Of a stretch of DNA of 64,000 nucleotides, positions 10,985 to 20,991 are shown one piece after another. The position numbers and the translations under genes are program-made. Numbering within the stretch: the first letter of the stretch is position 1; the number at the start of each line of letters is the position of its first letter. The stretch is taken from the NCBI RefSeq assembly GCF_040412425.1, contig NC_089781.1, positions 52,075,727-52,139,726 of the forward strand. Direction: 5' to 3'. The notes under the pieces are model-generated. The model did no database searches, had not been told where the DNA came from, and worked only from the letters and a program-made list of their open reading frames with translations. Origin of the DNA: Macrobrachium rosenbergii (Eukaryota; Arthropoda; Malacostraca; Decapoda; Palaemonidae).

Positions 10985-11259
10985 TTTACCCGGCTCCTCT
11001 AACTGGACAGGTTGCATCTCGCCTAAGATGTATGGTTGTGATTGGGAGAATGAATGTGGAGTGACTAGCCTCTCTTCTTTCTCCCCATCCTGGCTCTCTT
11101 CCTACGTGCCGTTACATGCTGGATCTGGCGGTTGATATAGGTAAGCACCCAACTGGAGCTCCCATTCTATTTTCCGTTCAGGTTGATAGAAGTAACCCCA
11201 CTCCTTCCTCTTGCAAGGTGGGGAAGGAGACCATGACTATAAGACAGACCCAATGCTTG
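10985..11259 (+). other. Element A 3' untranslated region up to the B1 insertion
   Basis: Untranslated 3' region, nearly the same as the matching part of B1 (17627 onward) and B2. It contains the block tcttgcaaggtggggaagga and ends caatgcttg, where B1 was inserted. The remainder continues at 18475 with tatttgccttt. Confidence 0.85.
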
Positions 11260-11421
11260 TTTGTTCCGACACAATATACAAACCCTCGGTCCTTCACATT
11301 AGGAATTGCTTTCAGGCGTAGGCTGGAAACGGCCGTTAAACTCTTGAGCAAGGTGGTTAGGCAGTAACTACCTCCAGGTAGGCGGGGATACCCGCCTGCC
11401 CGGATGTAAACATTCCAGTTT
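11260..11421 (+). repeat. B1 left inverted terminal repeat
   Basis: Begins tttgttccgacacaatat and ends at the gatgtaaacattccagttt block. Its inverted partner is 18292-18474. The same sequence begins B2, B0 and, with changes, A and A2. Confidence 0.93.
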
Positions 11422-12142
11422 GCTTTCGGCCGTCATGTGTTACTGACGTGTTTTCGTTCTCTCTGCCTGACTGTCGTTAAGCTCTTATTATCCCGGTGGG
11501 ATCTTTCTGTATTTTTGTTTATATATACGTGTGTTTGATATTTGTTAATACAAACCCACGATTTGTGATAACCTTGTGTAAGCCGTTAATCCCTGCCTGT
11601 GTCTTGGGTTTGACAGCAAGGGCATAACTGGAGTAGCGTAACCAAGTGGTAATGCTTCTCTCCAGTGGCCCTTTACGTAAATACTGAAGGCGCCCCTGTA
11701 CTTTCGGAGATATAGTTTGGGACGCAATATCTTCACTCCCCTACATTCATCGGGACGTAAGAGTTAGTTCCCTTCTTGGGCTTCCGCCCTCCGTGTGTAA
11801 GGGGCATCACTAATTTCTTCCTACTTATGCTGAGTGTTACTCGCCGCCTGCGCTTAGAGATTTGCGGGCTGAGTGGGAGGTTACGGGCGTCGTCGATAAG
11901 TTCCACTTCCACGGCGCCCTTGGTGGCCTCCCCTCCGTCCTTTTTTCTCTTCCCGTAGGTTCTTCCTTCTCCCCTTAGTAGATCTCTCTCCTTCGCCCTC
12001 TTCGCTCGCTCGTCGGGCGAAGACCCGGGGGGGGGGAGCGATTGAGTGACCTTGTCTAGAGTACCTCCTCCCGCTGCGTAGGGCTGTTCCCATTGTAGCG
12101 GGAGGAGCCTCCCTCTACTAATCATCTTTGTTTTTCTTTCAG
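11422..12142 (+). promoter_or_regulatory. B-family leader with candidate intron
   Basis: This long non-coding leader is conserved in B0, B2 and B4. It holds a twice-repeated gggacg(c/t)aa motif (around 11728 and 11753). A candidate donor cgt|gtaagg (near 11797) and a strong acceptor, ctactaatc branch-like sequence (12114) plus tttttctttcag (12131-12142), suggest an intron of about 0.35 kb that would bring the leader to ORF1. Most of the acceptor is repeated in B2 (24200-24237). Splicing is inferred. Confidence 0.4.
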
Positions 12143-12489
12143 GTTGACAGTGAGCATCACAGACACAGCAGTAGTTGGCTGGATATATCAAGAATATCTT
12201 GCATGAAGCAGTCCCGACATTGTTGCTTCGGGATCGACCACAATACCTGATTAGATGACATATTTCCACGTCGGGATCGCTCTGTCTCTGTTCCCACCGA
12301 TGTAGATCGATCGCTGTCATTGCTGGTTTTCATGTATGCTGTTGCAATGCTTCCTGCGTATCTGTGGTCCATCTGCTCCTGCTGTTCCCTGTGTTATGCT
12401 CTTGTCAACTCGATGACAGTCTGTGGGCTGCTCCTGGTCTCCTGCCGCAGCCGCCCTGATCGCTCCTGTTGCTGCTAGTGACTTTCAAA

Positions 12490-13130
12490 TGACATTCTGT
12501 CCGTTGCAGTAGCTCCTGCCTTCCGAACCGCTAACATAGCTCCTGCATCAGATGTTCTGATCGTGCCCGTTTCTTCTCCTAGTGATCGTGACCCGGGCCC
12601 GCTTCCGTTGTGTTCCTGCCAGCTGCCCTGGAGGTTACGATGTCTGCCATCCTGTAGATGATGTTGGCGTGAAAGGGAAGGAAGTCGCCTTGTGGAAGTG
12701 ACGTTCCTGGCCGTTGCATAGCTCCTGCTCTCCGAACCTTTGCCGTAGCTCCTGCATCGGCTGTCCTGATCATTCCTGCTGCTTCTGGCGGTCGTGCCCG
12801 GGGCCGCTTCCGTGCGTTCCTGCCAGCTGCCCCAGAGGTTACGATGTCCGCCATCCTGTAGAAGATGTCGGCGTGAAGATGTAGGAAGTGGTCCTGTTGA
12901 GGTGATGTTCCTGGCCGTTGCAGTAGCTCCTGCCTTCCGAATTGCTGCCGTAGCTCCTGCATCGGCTGTCCTGATCATGCTTCTCCTGGTGGTTGGTGTC
13001 CTGGCTGCGTCCGTTGTGTTCCTGCCGGACTACCCTGGAGGTTACGATGTTTCGTGTCCACCATCCTGTAGAAGATGTCGGAGTGGAGGTGAAGGAAGCC
13101 GTCCTGTGGAAGTAGCCGCCGTCTTCTTCA
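12490..13130 (+). repeat. B1 ORF1: about three tandem units of about 205 bases
   Basis: The block gctcctgcatc followed by gtcctgatc recurs near 12540, 12748 and 12952, with accompanying blocks gaggttacgatgt and catcctgtagaagatgtcgg, giving a unit of about 203-210 bases. Each unit could encode an Ala/Pro/Val-rich peptide with GYDV and HPVEDVGV pieces, but frame changes between units break it. B2 has the same array at about 24600-25190. The minus-strand frames covering it are probably compositional artefacts. Confidence 0.72.
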
Positions 13131-13997
13131 TCTTATCTTCGATTTCGTCTTCTGGTGCGTCTTCCCTTCCTCTCCCGAGGTCCAAGGGGGTCCCAAGAAT
13201 CGGACAGACCTCCATCAGCCGAAGGAAAGGAATGCTGCTTCTTCTCCTTGATGCCCTTGGACGTCTAGGGACTGCCTCCTTCCGAGGAGGCAGTGGGTTT
13301 CTCGTTGGCTCTTCCCTACCTTCGGGTTAGGAAACCGATTACGCATAGCCCTGGGTTTTGTGTTTTTGGAAGCCAGCGGGCGCGCAGAGACCTCAGTTTG
13401 CGATCCCGTTCCCGAGTCTTAGAGGTTCCGCCTCTAAGATGGGGGCTGCTTCGGTGCTCGTTCACGAGCCGCTCGAAAGTGCTTGAGATTCTATGGAATA
13501 TCGAGTATCCCGATCTGGTCTGGAGAGATTTTCCTGGGCCCAGTTCGGGAGCAGTGCGAGAGAAAGGGCCGAGGCACCCAGGTGTCTTGGCTCCTCTTCC
13601 TGCCAGCACCACAAGCGCTCCCCGAGTGTTTGCCAGTGCTCGGTCGGGTTCCCAGCCTGGTGTCTCGATCCTCTCGGTTCGAACACCAGAAGAAGCATGG
13701 AAGAGATTCACCTTGGGAGTCCTGCGGGACTTCTAATGGACTGACTCTCTTCCAGGAGACAAGTTTCTCTCGTTGACCAATTCGCATTCTCCTGTGGGAT
13801 CTTGCGTTTGGGGACCGCGAGCGCGGCCTCGAGAGGCCACACCCTTTGCCAGTCTTGAAGTCTGCATCTAAGACTGGTTCTGTGCTTGGCTCTTTCGATC
13901 TATTAGGAAACAAAGCAGCCGCTCCCGATTTTCGGAAGTCTCGTGGGTAGCTCGAATTCTATGAATCACGAGCGCTCTCCTGAGGCACAGGACGAGA

Positions 13998-14085
13998 AAG
14001 TGCCGAGACACCCAGGTGTCTGGTTGCTGGACACCCAGGTGTCTGGTTGCCGGACGCCAGGTGTCAGGTGTCTCGACACTGCCCG
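13998..14085 (+). repeat. B1 24-base minisatellite, short allele
   Basis: Two full copies and a degenerate third of the unit gacacccaggtgtctggttg. Each unit contains the inverted pair acacc/ggtgt. The same site holds about ten copies in B2 (26074-26310) and three or four in B3 (39222-39335). Confidence 0.88.
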
Positions 14086-14199
14086 ACAGCTGCTTCGCTC
14101 GCTCCCAGGTGTCTTGTTGTCTCTCTGAACTTTAGGGTTTGAGCATGCAAGATAGCAGACACAGAATTCCCCTTTGAACCTTCTTCTCTAGGGACCTCG

Positions 14200-15440
14200 G
14201 CCTCGAAGGAGTTTAGAGTTCGGGAAACTAGCAATTGTTCACAGCAGACGAGTCCGGCCTGCCCAGTTATGATTGTGTTCGCGCAATTGGCAGCAGGCTC
14301 GGCCCCGGTCGCACTTACGAGACTGACTCGCTCAGCTTGCCAGACTGGCTCAGACTGGCTCGACTCGACTTGACTTCGGTTTGCCAGATTGGCTCGGCTC
14401 GGCTCGCCCCGCCTGCCTCCCAGTCCGCCGCATACCGACCAGCTGGATCGCGTTCTCGTGATCGGCTCGGCTCGGCTCGGCCCTACTCGGTTTTTTCCGA
14501 TTCGGGTTCTCGGCTATGTTCGAGTGAACTTTTTTGCTCTTCCCAGGAAAGCGCTTTGCCACGGCACAAGTGCTCTTCTTTCCCCGTGTGGCAGTAATCT
14601 CCTTCGGTTGATTATCGCTCACGGTCCGCCTCTCCTGCTTATCATACTGGCAGGACAGGTAGGGATACTCTTTTCTCCTCACCTGTTCTCTTCTCCTCTC
14701 GGTTGTTCCGAGAGGCGCGAGACGGACAGAGAGAGCTCCGACAAAATTTTCTTTTGGAGTTCGGCTGCCTGGCATGCTTTGGGTATCGGTCCCCCGATTC
14801 TCTCGTATTATAACCAGGTAGCCAAGGAGGGTTTCATGGGATCTGTCAAGGTCTCCCTCCAAGGGGAGAGGTACAGGAGTTTCACGCATCGGAAACAGCG
14901 AGGGTCTTCCTCTTCAAGTGACGATCGCCCCCGTGTTCTCGGGGAACTTTGCGCCAACGAATCGGCGCGAGGATCCCCAGGACAGGACCGCAGCTCCCCC
15001 AATGAATAACCTTCATCACTCGCAACCCTTGCAGTTTCCGAGGGGCCGAGAATGTCAGGGACCGCCGCGGTCCTGGCTTCCGAGAGTGTTCTCGACCTGA
15101 TGAATTCTTTTCTTCGAAGGAGTTAATTCAGGTCGAGACATCAAGCTTCCACCCCTGCCTCGACAGAATATGAATTCTTCTTGCCTCGGAGGGTCTTGCC
15201 GACTGCAGTTTTTTGGGCAATTCTGGTGCTAAGAAGAAGGACTTTGTCCCAATTCGGATCTCCGGTTTCGTAAGTCCCGAGTTGGCTCGACCCTTGGGAA
15301 CGAACCTTTACTTGGTTCTGCCTTTCTCTTTCAGAGATTTGCCAGATACCCTGGTAATCAAGGTTCCCACCAGGGCACTGACTTGTCCTTTGGACAATGG
15401 CCAAGAACTTTGGGTCTTAGTCATCTCAACTCGACCTTGA
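14200..15440 (+). pseudogene. B1 ORF1 C-terminal part, gag-like, decayed
   Basis: The region is Ser/Arg/Pro-rich, then reads in pieces that parallel A's gag C-terminal part: a segment resembling FALIRRREDP (clearer in B2 at 27215) corresponds to A's FALIRQHND. A 76-codon piece at 15213-15440 (KKKDFVPIRISGFVSPELAR) has no match I can name. Numerous stops are present. Where A has its RT (about 1.1 kb), B1 has only about 0.5 kb (15440-15950) without palm motifs. Confidence 0.5.
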
Positions 15441-15949
15441 GTTCAAGCCAGCCCCCCTCAACTCCTTAGCTAAGAAGTCCTAGGCTTCAGAAGAAGATTG
15501 CAACTGCTGATGCCTGGACGAAATGATACTTATCAAGTCTCTGGAACTGGCAGCTTCATTGCCAAGACCTGGGAATGGATTCCTTCAGGAGAAGTATCTA
15601 TTTCCTTTAGGTCTCGGCAATTCTTTCCATCGAACTTTCATCCCACCACCTCTCCCGTGCTCCCGATTCGGGAAATGCCAGCTGGCTAGAGCTAATTGCC
15701 TCGGTACCCTGTCATCTTGCAGAAGCTTCCCCATGGTGGAAAATGGAAGTCTGCTTCCTTTTCCCCGTTCTTTCCTCTTCGATGTATGAGGAAAGAGCTA
15801 GGCTAATGCTTGATTGAAGGAACCTTCGAATATGCTTGCATATTCCCCTCACATCTTGTGTCTACTTACGGATTCACAGATTGACGAATAGGCGTACACT
15901 GGTAAGACCTTGTCTTGAATTTGTGTTACCGAGACGATTAGTACCTTCT

Positions 15950-16155
15950 CGTCACCGTCCTGGGCTCAGGGCAGCCTTTTGGCTGTCCGAGAACTCAGGA
16001 TGGGTTTTGCGGCACTCACTGGTTTCGTTGAACAACAAAACCACAGTAGTGGCATTTGTCGACAAACAGGAGGCAATCGTTTTTTCCCCGTTTCATCTTG
16101 ACATTTGCAGGTACTCGAGTGTTGTTCTGTTGCACACTCGACAGCTCAATTAACC
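15950..16155 (+). pseudogene. B1 RNase H remnant
   Basis: The piece SLNNKTTVVAFVDKQEA aligns with A's SDNTTVVAYVNKQGG, but the catalytic aspartate position is occupied by N/K. The other acidic motifs are not readable. It is in the expected place upstream of the YR remnant. Homologues lie at 28215-28410 (B2) and 41220-41440 (B3). Confidence 0.7.
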
Positions 16156-16429
16156 AGATGCATTCCTGGTGGGGATGTATTGGTAGGCAAGCCTGGCCTC
16201 GGGTTTGAGTGATCGGGACGGAACATGCTGCTCACTCTTTCTTCACGAAGATTCATGCAGAGACTGCTGGACTGAGAAATCCCTACCGTCCTTCTGTTGC
16301 CTCCCTGCACACAAGTCGGTAGTGTTTTCTCGCTCCCTCACACCAGACCAGGGGCCGCTCCGTTGAGGCATGCTGTCTTTTGGTGAAAACTCGATATCAA
16401 CTTTTTTCCCTCCGTATTTGTCCATTTCG

Positions 16430-17626
16430 CTTGGGGTTCACGAACATTGCTCACCCCGAGTTACAGACAAATACTTGAAGACTTCGCCTTCATCTGACCT
16501 GATTGCCGAGGCATCGAGAAGAATTCCGCTTGACCCATCCTCCTGTGCAGCTACACAAGAAGCGGTTCTTGAGGCAGTACATCCCTGTGTGTTCAGGACT
16601 GGGAGACTTTCCAGCTTTCCTTGCAAGCACAGGCTTTCTTGCCGAGCGGCAACGGATATAGCTGGATATCCCTTGAAGTCCTCTGTAACACTGTCCCAGG
16701 GACTGGATCCGTCTTCGCTGGTGGTGTCGTTGTCGGAACTTCTTCACGGGTCAGAGTCGCTCGTCAAGTCTGGACTTCCTCGTCGTCTCCGCCGAGGGCT
16801 GCTTCTCTCCCTTTCATTTGTGAAGAATGTAGGCCCTTGCAACCTAGTCTTCTATCTGAAGTAGCCTTCGTCTCCTCAGTCGAGAGTTAGCTACAGACTA
16901 GAAGCTTCTTCAGTCATGCTCTCCCAGGGAACTGTTTCCTGGGTGGCATGCGACTCTCGTTTAGGGTTCCTGTCCGTGCTCTGCACTCGCCCTCTACGAG
17001 TCGTCGGATAGAGATATGCCCTCTTAGGTCCATCTCTCATCTTACCCTGGCCTTGGCGTAGAAGATGGAAGAACAGGGATGGGGATCATACCTCGACTCC
17101 TTCTCGGATGTCGTAGGTGGACTCCGAATCCATTGGCATCGACTGTCGGGTTCGAGTCCTTCTTGTTCCCCCTCCTCCTTGGACTTTGTATCGATGATCC
17201 AGATCATTCGTTACTTTGTCCTATTGGGAGCTGTGGTACTTTCCGAAAGGTTTGACATTTCCTAACCTGGATGTCGTCAACGTTTTTGCCCTAGTACTGT
17301 CTCTCCCAAGGAAGAAGTGTCTAAGGACACATCTTCCTCCTGACTTCGTGAAAATCATCAAAGGAGGTACTTGGCAGCTGATGACATTGAGTTTTACATA
17401 AAAAACCTTCACGATACCGGTACCTTTCACCCGAGAGCTCACAAAGTCGATGGCTTGGTCCATCCCTCGCATTCTGGAAGAAGAATATGTCGGTACCACA
17501 GGTGCTGAAGGCGGGTGTGTGGTCCCAACAGACTACCTTCACCTCCTTCTACCTCCGGGATGTTGCACACAAGTCCTTGGACACTTTTTCCTTGGGTCCT
17601 GTGGTGGCTGCTCAACAAGTTGTGTA
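16430..17626 (+). pseudogene. B1 tyrosine recombinase remnant
   Basis: At nucleotide level the stretch follows A's YR from the core-binding part to the stop, but it is broken into many frames. Around 17428 RAHKVDGL replaces the H-E-V-R box. The last segment (17505-17626) is well kept and reads, with a frame change, VWSQQTTFTSFYLRDVAHK, so both the Trp that A has lost and the nucleophile Tyr are present, followed by the common tail LGPVVAAQQVV. It cannot encode an active recombinase. Confidence 0.75.
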
Positions 17627-18136
17627 GCTTATCCAGCTCCCCTAACGGGACAGGTTGCATCTCGCCTATGTTGTATGGTTGTGATTGGGAGAATGAATGT
17701 TGAGTGACTGGCCTCTCTTCTTTCTCCCCATCCTGGCTCTCTTCCCACGGGCAGGGAGCGGACATGCCGTTACAAGCTGGACCGGGCGATCGAGGCAGAT
17801 AAGCACATAACAGGAGCTCCTGTTCTATTTCCGTTCAGGTTAATAGAAGCAACCCCACTCCTTCCTTGACTATGAGACAAACCCAATGCTTGTATTTGCC
17901 TTATTGTCATCCGGCGTCAAATTCTTCTAGCCTACTTTGCATGAACTGACGTTTCCTCTTTCATGCAAAGGGACCCAGAAGTCTGACAACTGATCCTGCG
18001 TTTCTTACAACCCGATCTTTTGTCAGAGGCTGTTCTTCCCTTCCTCGCTCTCACGACCAGAAAGGGAAGACAAGGTGGTGAACTCCAGTCAGTTCAGAGA
18101 GACTTTATCAGATTCCTCCCTCCAATCAGTGAGTCT

Positions 18137-18242
18137 CCTAATGTAAAGGACCGAGGGTTTGTATATTGTGTCGGAACAAATAACAATTTTTAAAGTAAAT
18201 TGTATTTTTCCTAACTATACAAAACCCGAGGTCCTTTTACAC
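18137..18242 (+). repeat. B1 internal complementary region (circle-junction copy)
   Basis: The left half, cctaatgtaaagg to gtcggaacaaa (18137-18180), is the reverse complement of B1's own left end; the right half, taacaatttttaaag to about 18242, is the reverse complement of its right end. The two halves meet at 18180/18181 exactly where right and left termini would join in a circle. This is the ICR typical of DIRS1-like elements. Confidence 0.93.
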
Positions 18243-18291
18243 TTTATGCCCACCTCATGCCACCCCTCAATCTGTACCTGGGCCGAAAGGC

Positions 18292-18474
18292 AAACTGGAA
18301 TGTTTACATCCGGGCAGGCGGGTATCCCCGCCTACCTGGAGGTAGTTACTGCCTAACCACCTTGCTCAAGAGTTTAACGGCTGTTTCCAGCCTACGCCTG
18401 AAAGTAATTCCTAATGTAAAGGACCTCGGGTTTGTATAGTTAGGAAAAATACAATTTACTTTTAAAAATTGTTA
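18292..18474 (-). repeat. B1 right inverted terminal repeat with terminal extension
   Basis: Inverted copy of the left ITR, from caaactggaatgtttac to gggtttgta, followed by a right-only extension gttaggaaaaatacaattta and ending aaaaattgtta. The extension is matched, inverted, only by the ICR. Confidence 0.93.
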
Positions 18475-18720
18475 TATTTGCCTTTATGTCATTTGGATAA
18501 GTTCTTCTAGCCTACTTTGCATGAACTGACGTTTCCTCTTTCATGCAAAATTGGACCCAGAAGTCTGACAACTGATCCATGTTGTTTCTTACAACCCGAT
18601 CATTTTGTCAGAGGCAGTTTTCCTTTGATCGCTCTCATGACCAGCAAGGGAAGACAAGGTGGTGAACTCCAGTCAGTTCATAGAGACTCTCTCAGATTCC
18701 TCCCTCCAACCAGTGAGTCT

Positions 18721-18829
18721 CCTAATGTAAAGGACCGAGGGTCTGTATATTATGTCGGAACAAATCACAATTTTTAAAGTAAATTGTATTTTTCCTAACT
18801 ATACAAACCTGAGGTCCTTTACACTTTGA
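18721..18829 (+). repeat. Element A internal complementary region
   Basis: Left half ends gtcggaacaaa (18764), right half begins tcacaatttttaaagt; same build as the B1 ICR with point changes. It records a joined right-plus-left end. Confidence 0.9.
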
Positions 18830-18881
18830 TAAAAGCCCACCTCATGCCACCCCTCAATCTGATACCTGGGCTGAAAGGCAA

Positions 18882-19042
18882 ATTGGAATGTTTACATCCG
18901 GGCAGACGGTACTCCTTATGAGATGAAAGTAGTTAACTGCCTAACCACCTTGTTTGAAGTTTCAGTGGCCGTTTTCAGCCTACGCCTGAAAGTAATCCCT
19001 AATGTAAAGGACCTTGGGTTTATATAGTTAGGAAAAATACAA
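18882..19042 (-). repeat. Element A right inverted terminal repeat, end truncated
   Basis: Inverted partner of 4572-4737, including ggcaaattggaatgtttac and cagcctacgcctgaaag; it breaks off in ggaaaaatacaa, short of the family end aaaaattgtta. Confidence 0.85.
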
Positions 19043-19312
19043 CATAAGCCTTTGTTTCCGTGACTGTGTCTTGGGTTTGACGGCCAAGGGCGTATTTAGA
19101 GAAGCGTAACCGAGTGGGAATGCTTCCCTTCCTCTAGCCCTTTATTTTGATACTGAAGGCACTCCCCTGTATGTTTGGAGATATTAGATTGAGACGTAAT
19201 ATCTTCGCTCCCCTAAATTGATCGGGACGTAAGAATTCGCTTCCCATCCTGGGCTGCTGCCGTCCATGTGCAAGGGGCATGACTACTTCCTTCCTACTTG
19301 TGCTGAGTGTTG
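19043..19312 (+). mobile_element. B0 leader continued
   Basis: The stretch cataagcctttg to tgctgagtgttg matches the B1 leader (about 11580-11832), including gtgtcttgggtttgacg and cgatc-like cgggacgtaag blocks, so it is the continuation of B0 after element A. It stops where A2 was inserted. No further B0 sequence is found after B2, so the rest has been deleted or lies outside. Confidence 0.8.
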
Positions 19313-19475
19313 TTTGTTCCGACACAATATACAAACCCTCGGCCCTTTACATTAGAGATTACTTTCAGGCGTAGGCTGGAAACGGTCGTTGAACTTCAAA
19401 CAAGGTGGTTAGGCAGTTAACTACTGTCCGGGAGGCGGGAGTACCACCTGCCCGGATGTAAACATTCCAATTTGC
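19313..19475 (+). repeat. A2 left inverted terminal repeat
   Basis: tttgttccgacacaatat through ggatgtaaacattccaattt. No right partner survives because B2 interrupts the element. Confidence 0.88.
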
Positions 19476-19689
19476 TTTCGGCCGTCGTAGCGTTCGGACG
19501 TTGTTCTTCGCCGCTCTCTGCCTGACAGCAATACTTCTCTTTGGTGGGAAATTCTTTGTTTTTTCTTTAATAATCATGGAGAAACCAACTAAGCCCTCCT
19601 ATCCCCAGCGTGTGTGTCCTGGGGTAGGGGGGAAGAAATGTAATTCATTTAGATCTCGAGTCGACGTGGACCCACACGCCCTCTGTATA

Positions 19690-20991
19690 CGAGGGTAAGT
19701 CAAAAAGTTCCAGGAAAAATGTTGAATGATGTATTTACACAGGAATGAAAAAACCAAATACTTGGTAAACAATTATCTGTGATGTAGTGATCCATATAGA
19801 CTTGTTACCTCAGTCATCCTCTTGCTACCGTGGTGTTAACATCTGCTTCAGAAAAGTAACTTGAACCCATGGAAAATAAAAATTTTGAGATGAGCTAACA
19901 TCAGAGTTCCTGACCAAGCTTGATTGGAAACCAGGAAAATTATTGAAGCTTTGGTTCACAAGTTTAGTTGGAGATTCTTCTCCATCTAAATCAGTTGTTT
20001 GTGATTGGATAAAGTGAGATTTAAGGATGGTCAAAGGACCTCAAAAGACAACCCAAGAGAGGGAAGACCATCGACTGCAAAAAAATGAAAGAATTGTGGC
20101 TTTGGTGCAGAATCTAGTGGATGAAGATTGGTAAGGGAGTACTATCGATATGATAGCTAATGAAACTTGGATCTCCCATGGTTCCGCATTTTCAATTTTA
20201 AATGAAAATCTTGGTTTGAGTAAACTTTCAGCAGCGTTGGGTCCCAAAAGCGTTGATGGCATATGACCAACTGCATCAAAGAGCTGAACTGACTCTGCAG
20301 TTTTAACGAAAGATTGAATCAAATGAATCAGCCAGATACCTTGGAAGTTACTGGGGATGAAAGTTGGATCCATCAATATGACCCAGAAAGTAAAATTCAA
20401 TCAAAGCAATGGTTACCAAGAGGTTCAGCTGCACCAGTGAAGTTCAAAGTGGTGAGATCTGCCCAGAAGGTTATGGCAACAGTGTTTTGGGACTCCAAAG
20501 GAGTGATTTTGATTGATTTCCTTGAAGGACAAAAAAAATCACCGGGAACTACTACAAAGGTGTTTTGCAAAACTGAAGACTGCATTGTTAAAAATCCCCG
20601 AAGAAAGTTGCATCTGAGAATTTTGTTCCATCATGATAACGCTCCAGCACATTCATCAAGGGTTGCAAGAGAAGTCCATAAAGAAATTTAGGTGGAAACT
20701 CTTCCACATCCTCCTTATAGTCCTGATCTTGCTCCTTCAGATTTTTTTCCTGTTCCCAAAACTCAAGGAACACTTAAGAGGAGTCTGGTTTGAATCTTTG
20801 GATGCTTAAACATGCAGTTTCAACATGGTTTAATAGAAAGGCCAAATTTCTACAAAAGAAGGTTTACAGAGGTGAAACATCCTTGAAAAGTGTATAGAGT
20901 TAGATGGTAGATATGTACAAAAATGATGTTTGAATTTCCTTAAATAAAGAGTATCATTGAATTTTTCCTGGAACTTTTTGACTTACCCTCG
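19690..20991 (+). mobile_element. mariner-family DNA transposon
   Basis: The element is 1,302 bases with perfect terminal inverted repeats of about 31 bases: cgagggtaagtcaaaaagt at the left and its inverse ending ctttttgacttaccctcg at the right. It is flanked by TA on both sides (19688-19689 and 20992-20993), the standard mariner target duplication. Removing it restores continuity of the A2 gag sequence (ctctg to tcttgca, compare A at 4949-4963). Confidence 0.95.
19869..20880 (+). pseudogene. mariner transposase, broken
   Basis: The transposase would bind the terminal repeats and cut and paste the element at TA. The N-terminal helix-turn-helix part is split over frames (VCDWIK near 20000, followed by a NPREGRPST-like segment near 20050). 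The intact piece 20314-20691 contains TGDESWIHQYDPESK (first Asp) and ILFHHDNAPAH (second Asp). After one in-frame stop (20689-20691), YSPDLAPSDFF supplies the third Asp. I count 34 residues between the second and third, the DD34D spacing of mariner. Frameshifts and the stop make it inactive; the perfect repeat ends suggest it is not very old. Confidence 0.92.

Larger units (their letters stand above)
4572..11259 (+). mobile_element. Element A: DIRS1-like retrotransposon, main part
   Basis: Element A is a tyrosine-recombinase retrotransposon of about 7.26 kb in two pieces (4572-11259 and 18475-19042), split by B1. From left to right it has a left ITR, ORF1 (gag-like), RT, RNase H, a methyltransferase-like linker, YR, an ICR and a right ITR. 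It lies inside B0, whose leader continues on the other side. All coding parts carry frameshifts. Such elements are known to replicate through a circular DNA that the YR inserts without target duplication; the junctions seen here fit that. Confidence 0.92.
11260..18474 (+). mobile_element. B1: complete-length B-family DIRS element nested in A
   Basis: The element is 7,215 bases, from tttgttccgac to aaaaattgtta. The two flanks join to caatgcttg+tatttgcc, which is the uninterrupted order found in B1 itself (17885) and B2 (30129), so the insertion is exact and without duplication. It has a long leader, a repetitive ORF1, a short minisatellite, RNase H and YR remnants, an ICR and a right ITR. No RT active-site motif is visible. 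It shares A-family ends and 3' region. I infer a non-autonomous derivative, moved in trans by A-type proteins. Confidence 0.92.
18475..19042 (+). mobile_element. Element A, right part after the B1 insertion
   Basis: Continues A from tatttgccttt through the 3' untranslated region, with the catgcaaaattggacccaga and cccgatcattttgtcagagg blocks shared with B1 and B2, to A's own ICR (18721-18829) and right ITR (18882-19042). The last 30 bases of the right terminus are missing, and the sequence passes into the B0 leader. Confidence 0.88.

Noticed and set aside
12475..12978. Minus-strand frame of 167 codons in B1 (and 24325-25065 in B2)
   Set aside because: It lies antisense to the tandem 205-base units, is repetitive in composition, and no motif is visible; an open frame produced by repeated sequence is the simplest explanation.
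18177..18474. Independent 300-base MITE with long terminal inverted repeats
   Set aside because: The apparent inverted repeat is the ICR right half facing the right end of the DIRS element itself; it occurs at the same place in B1, B2, B3 and A, and in equivalent form in C, D and E.
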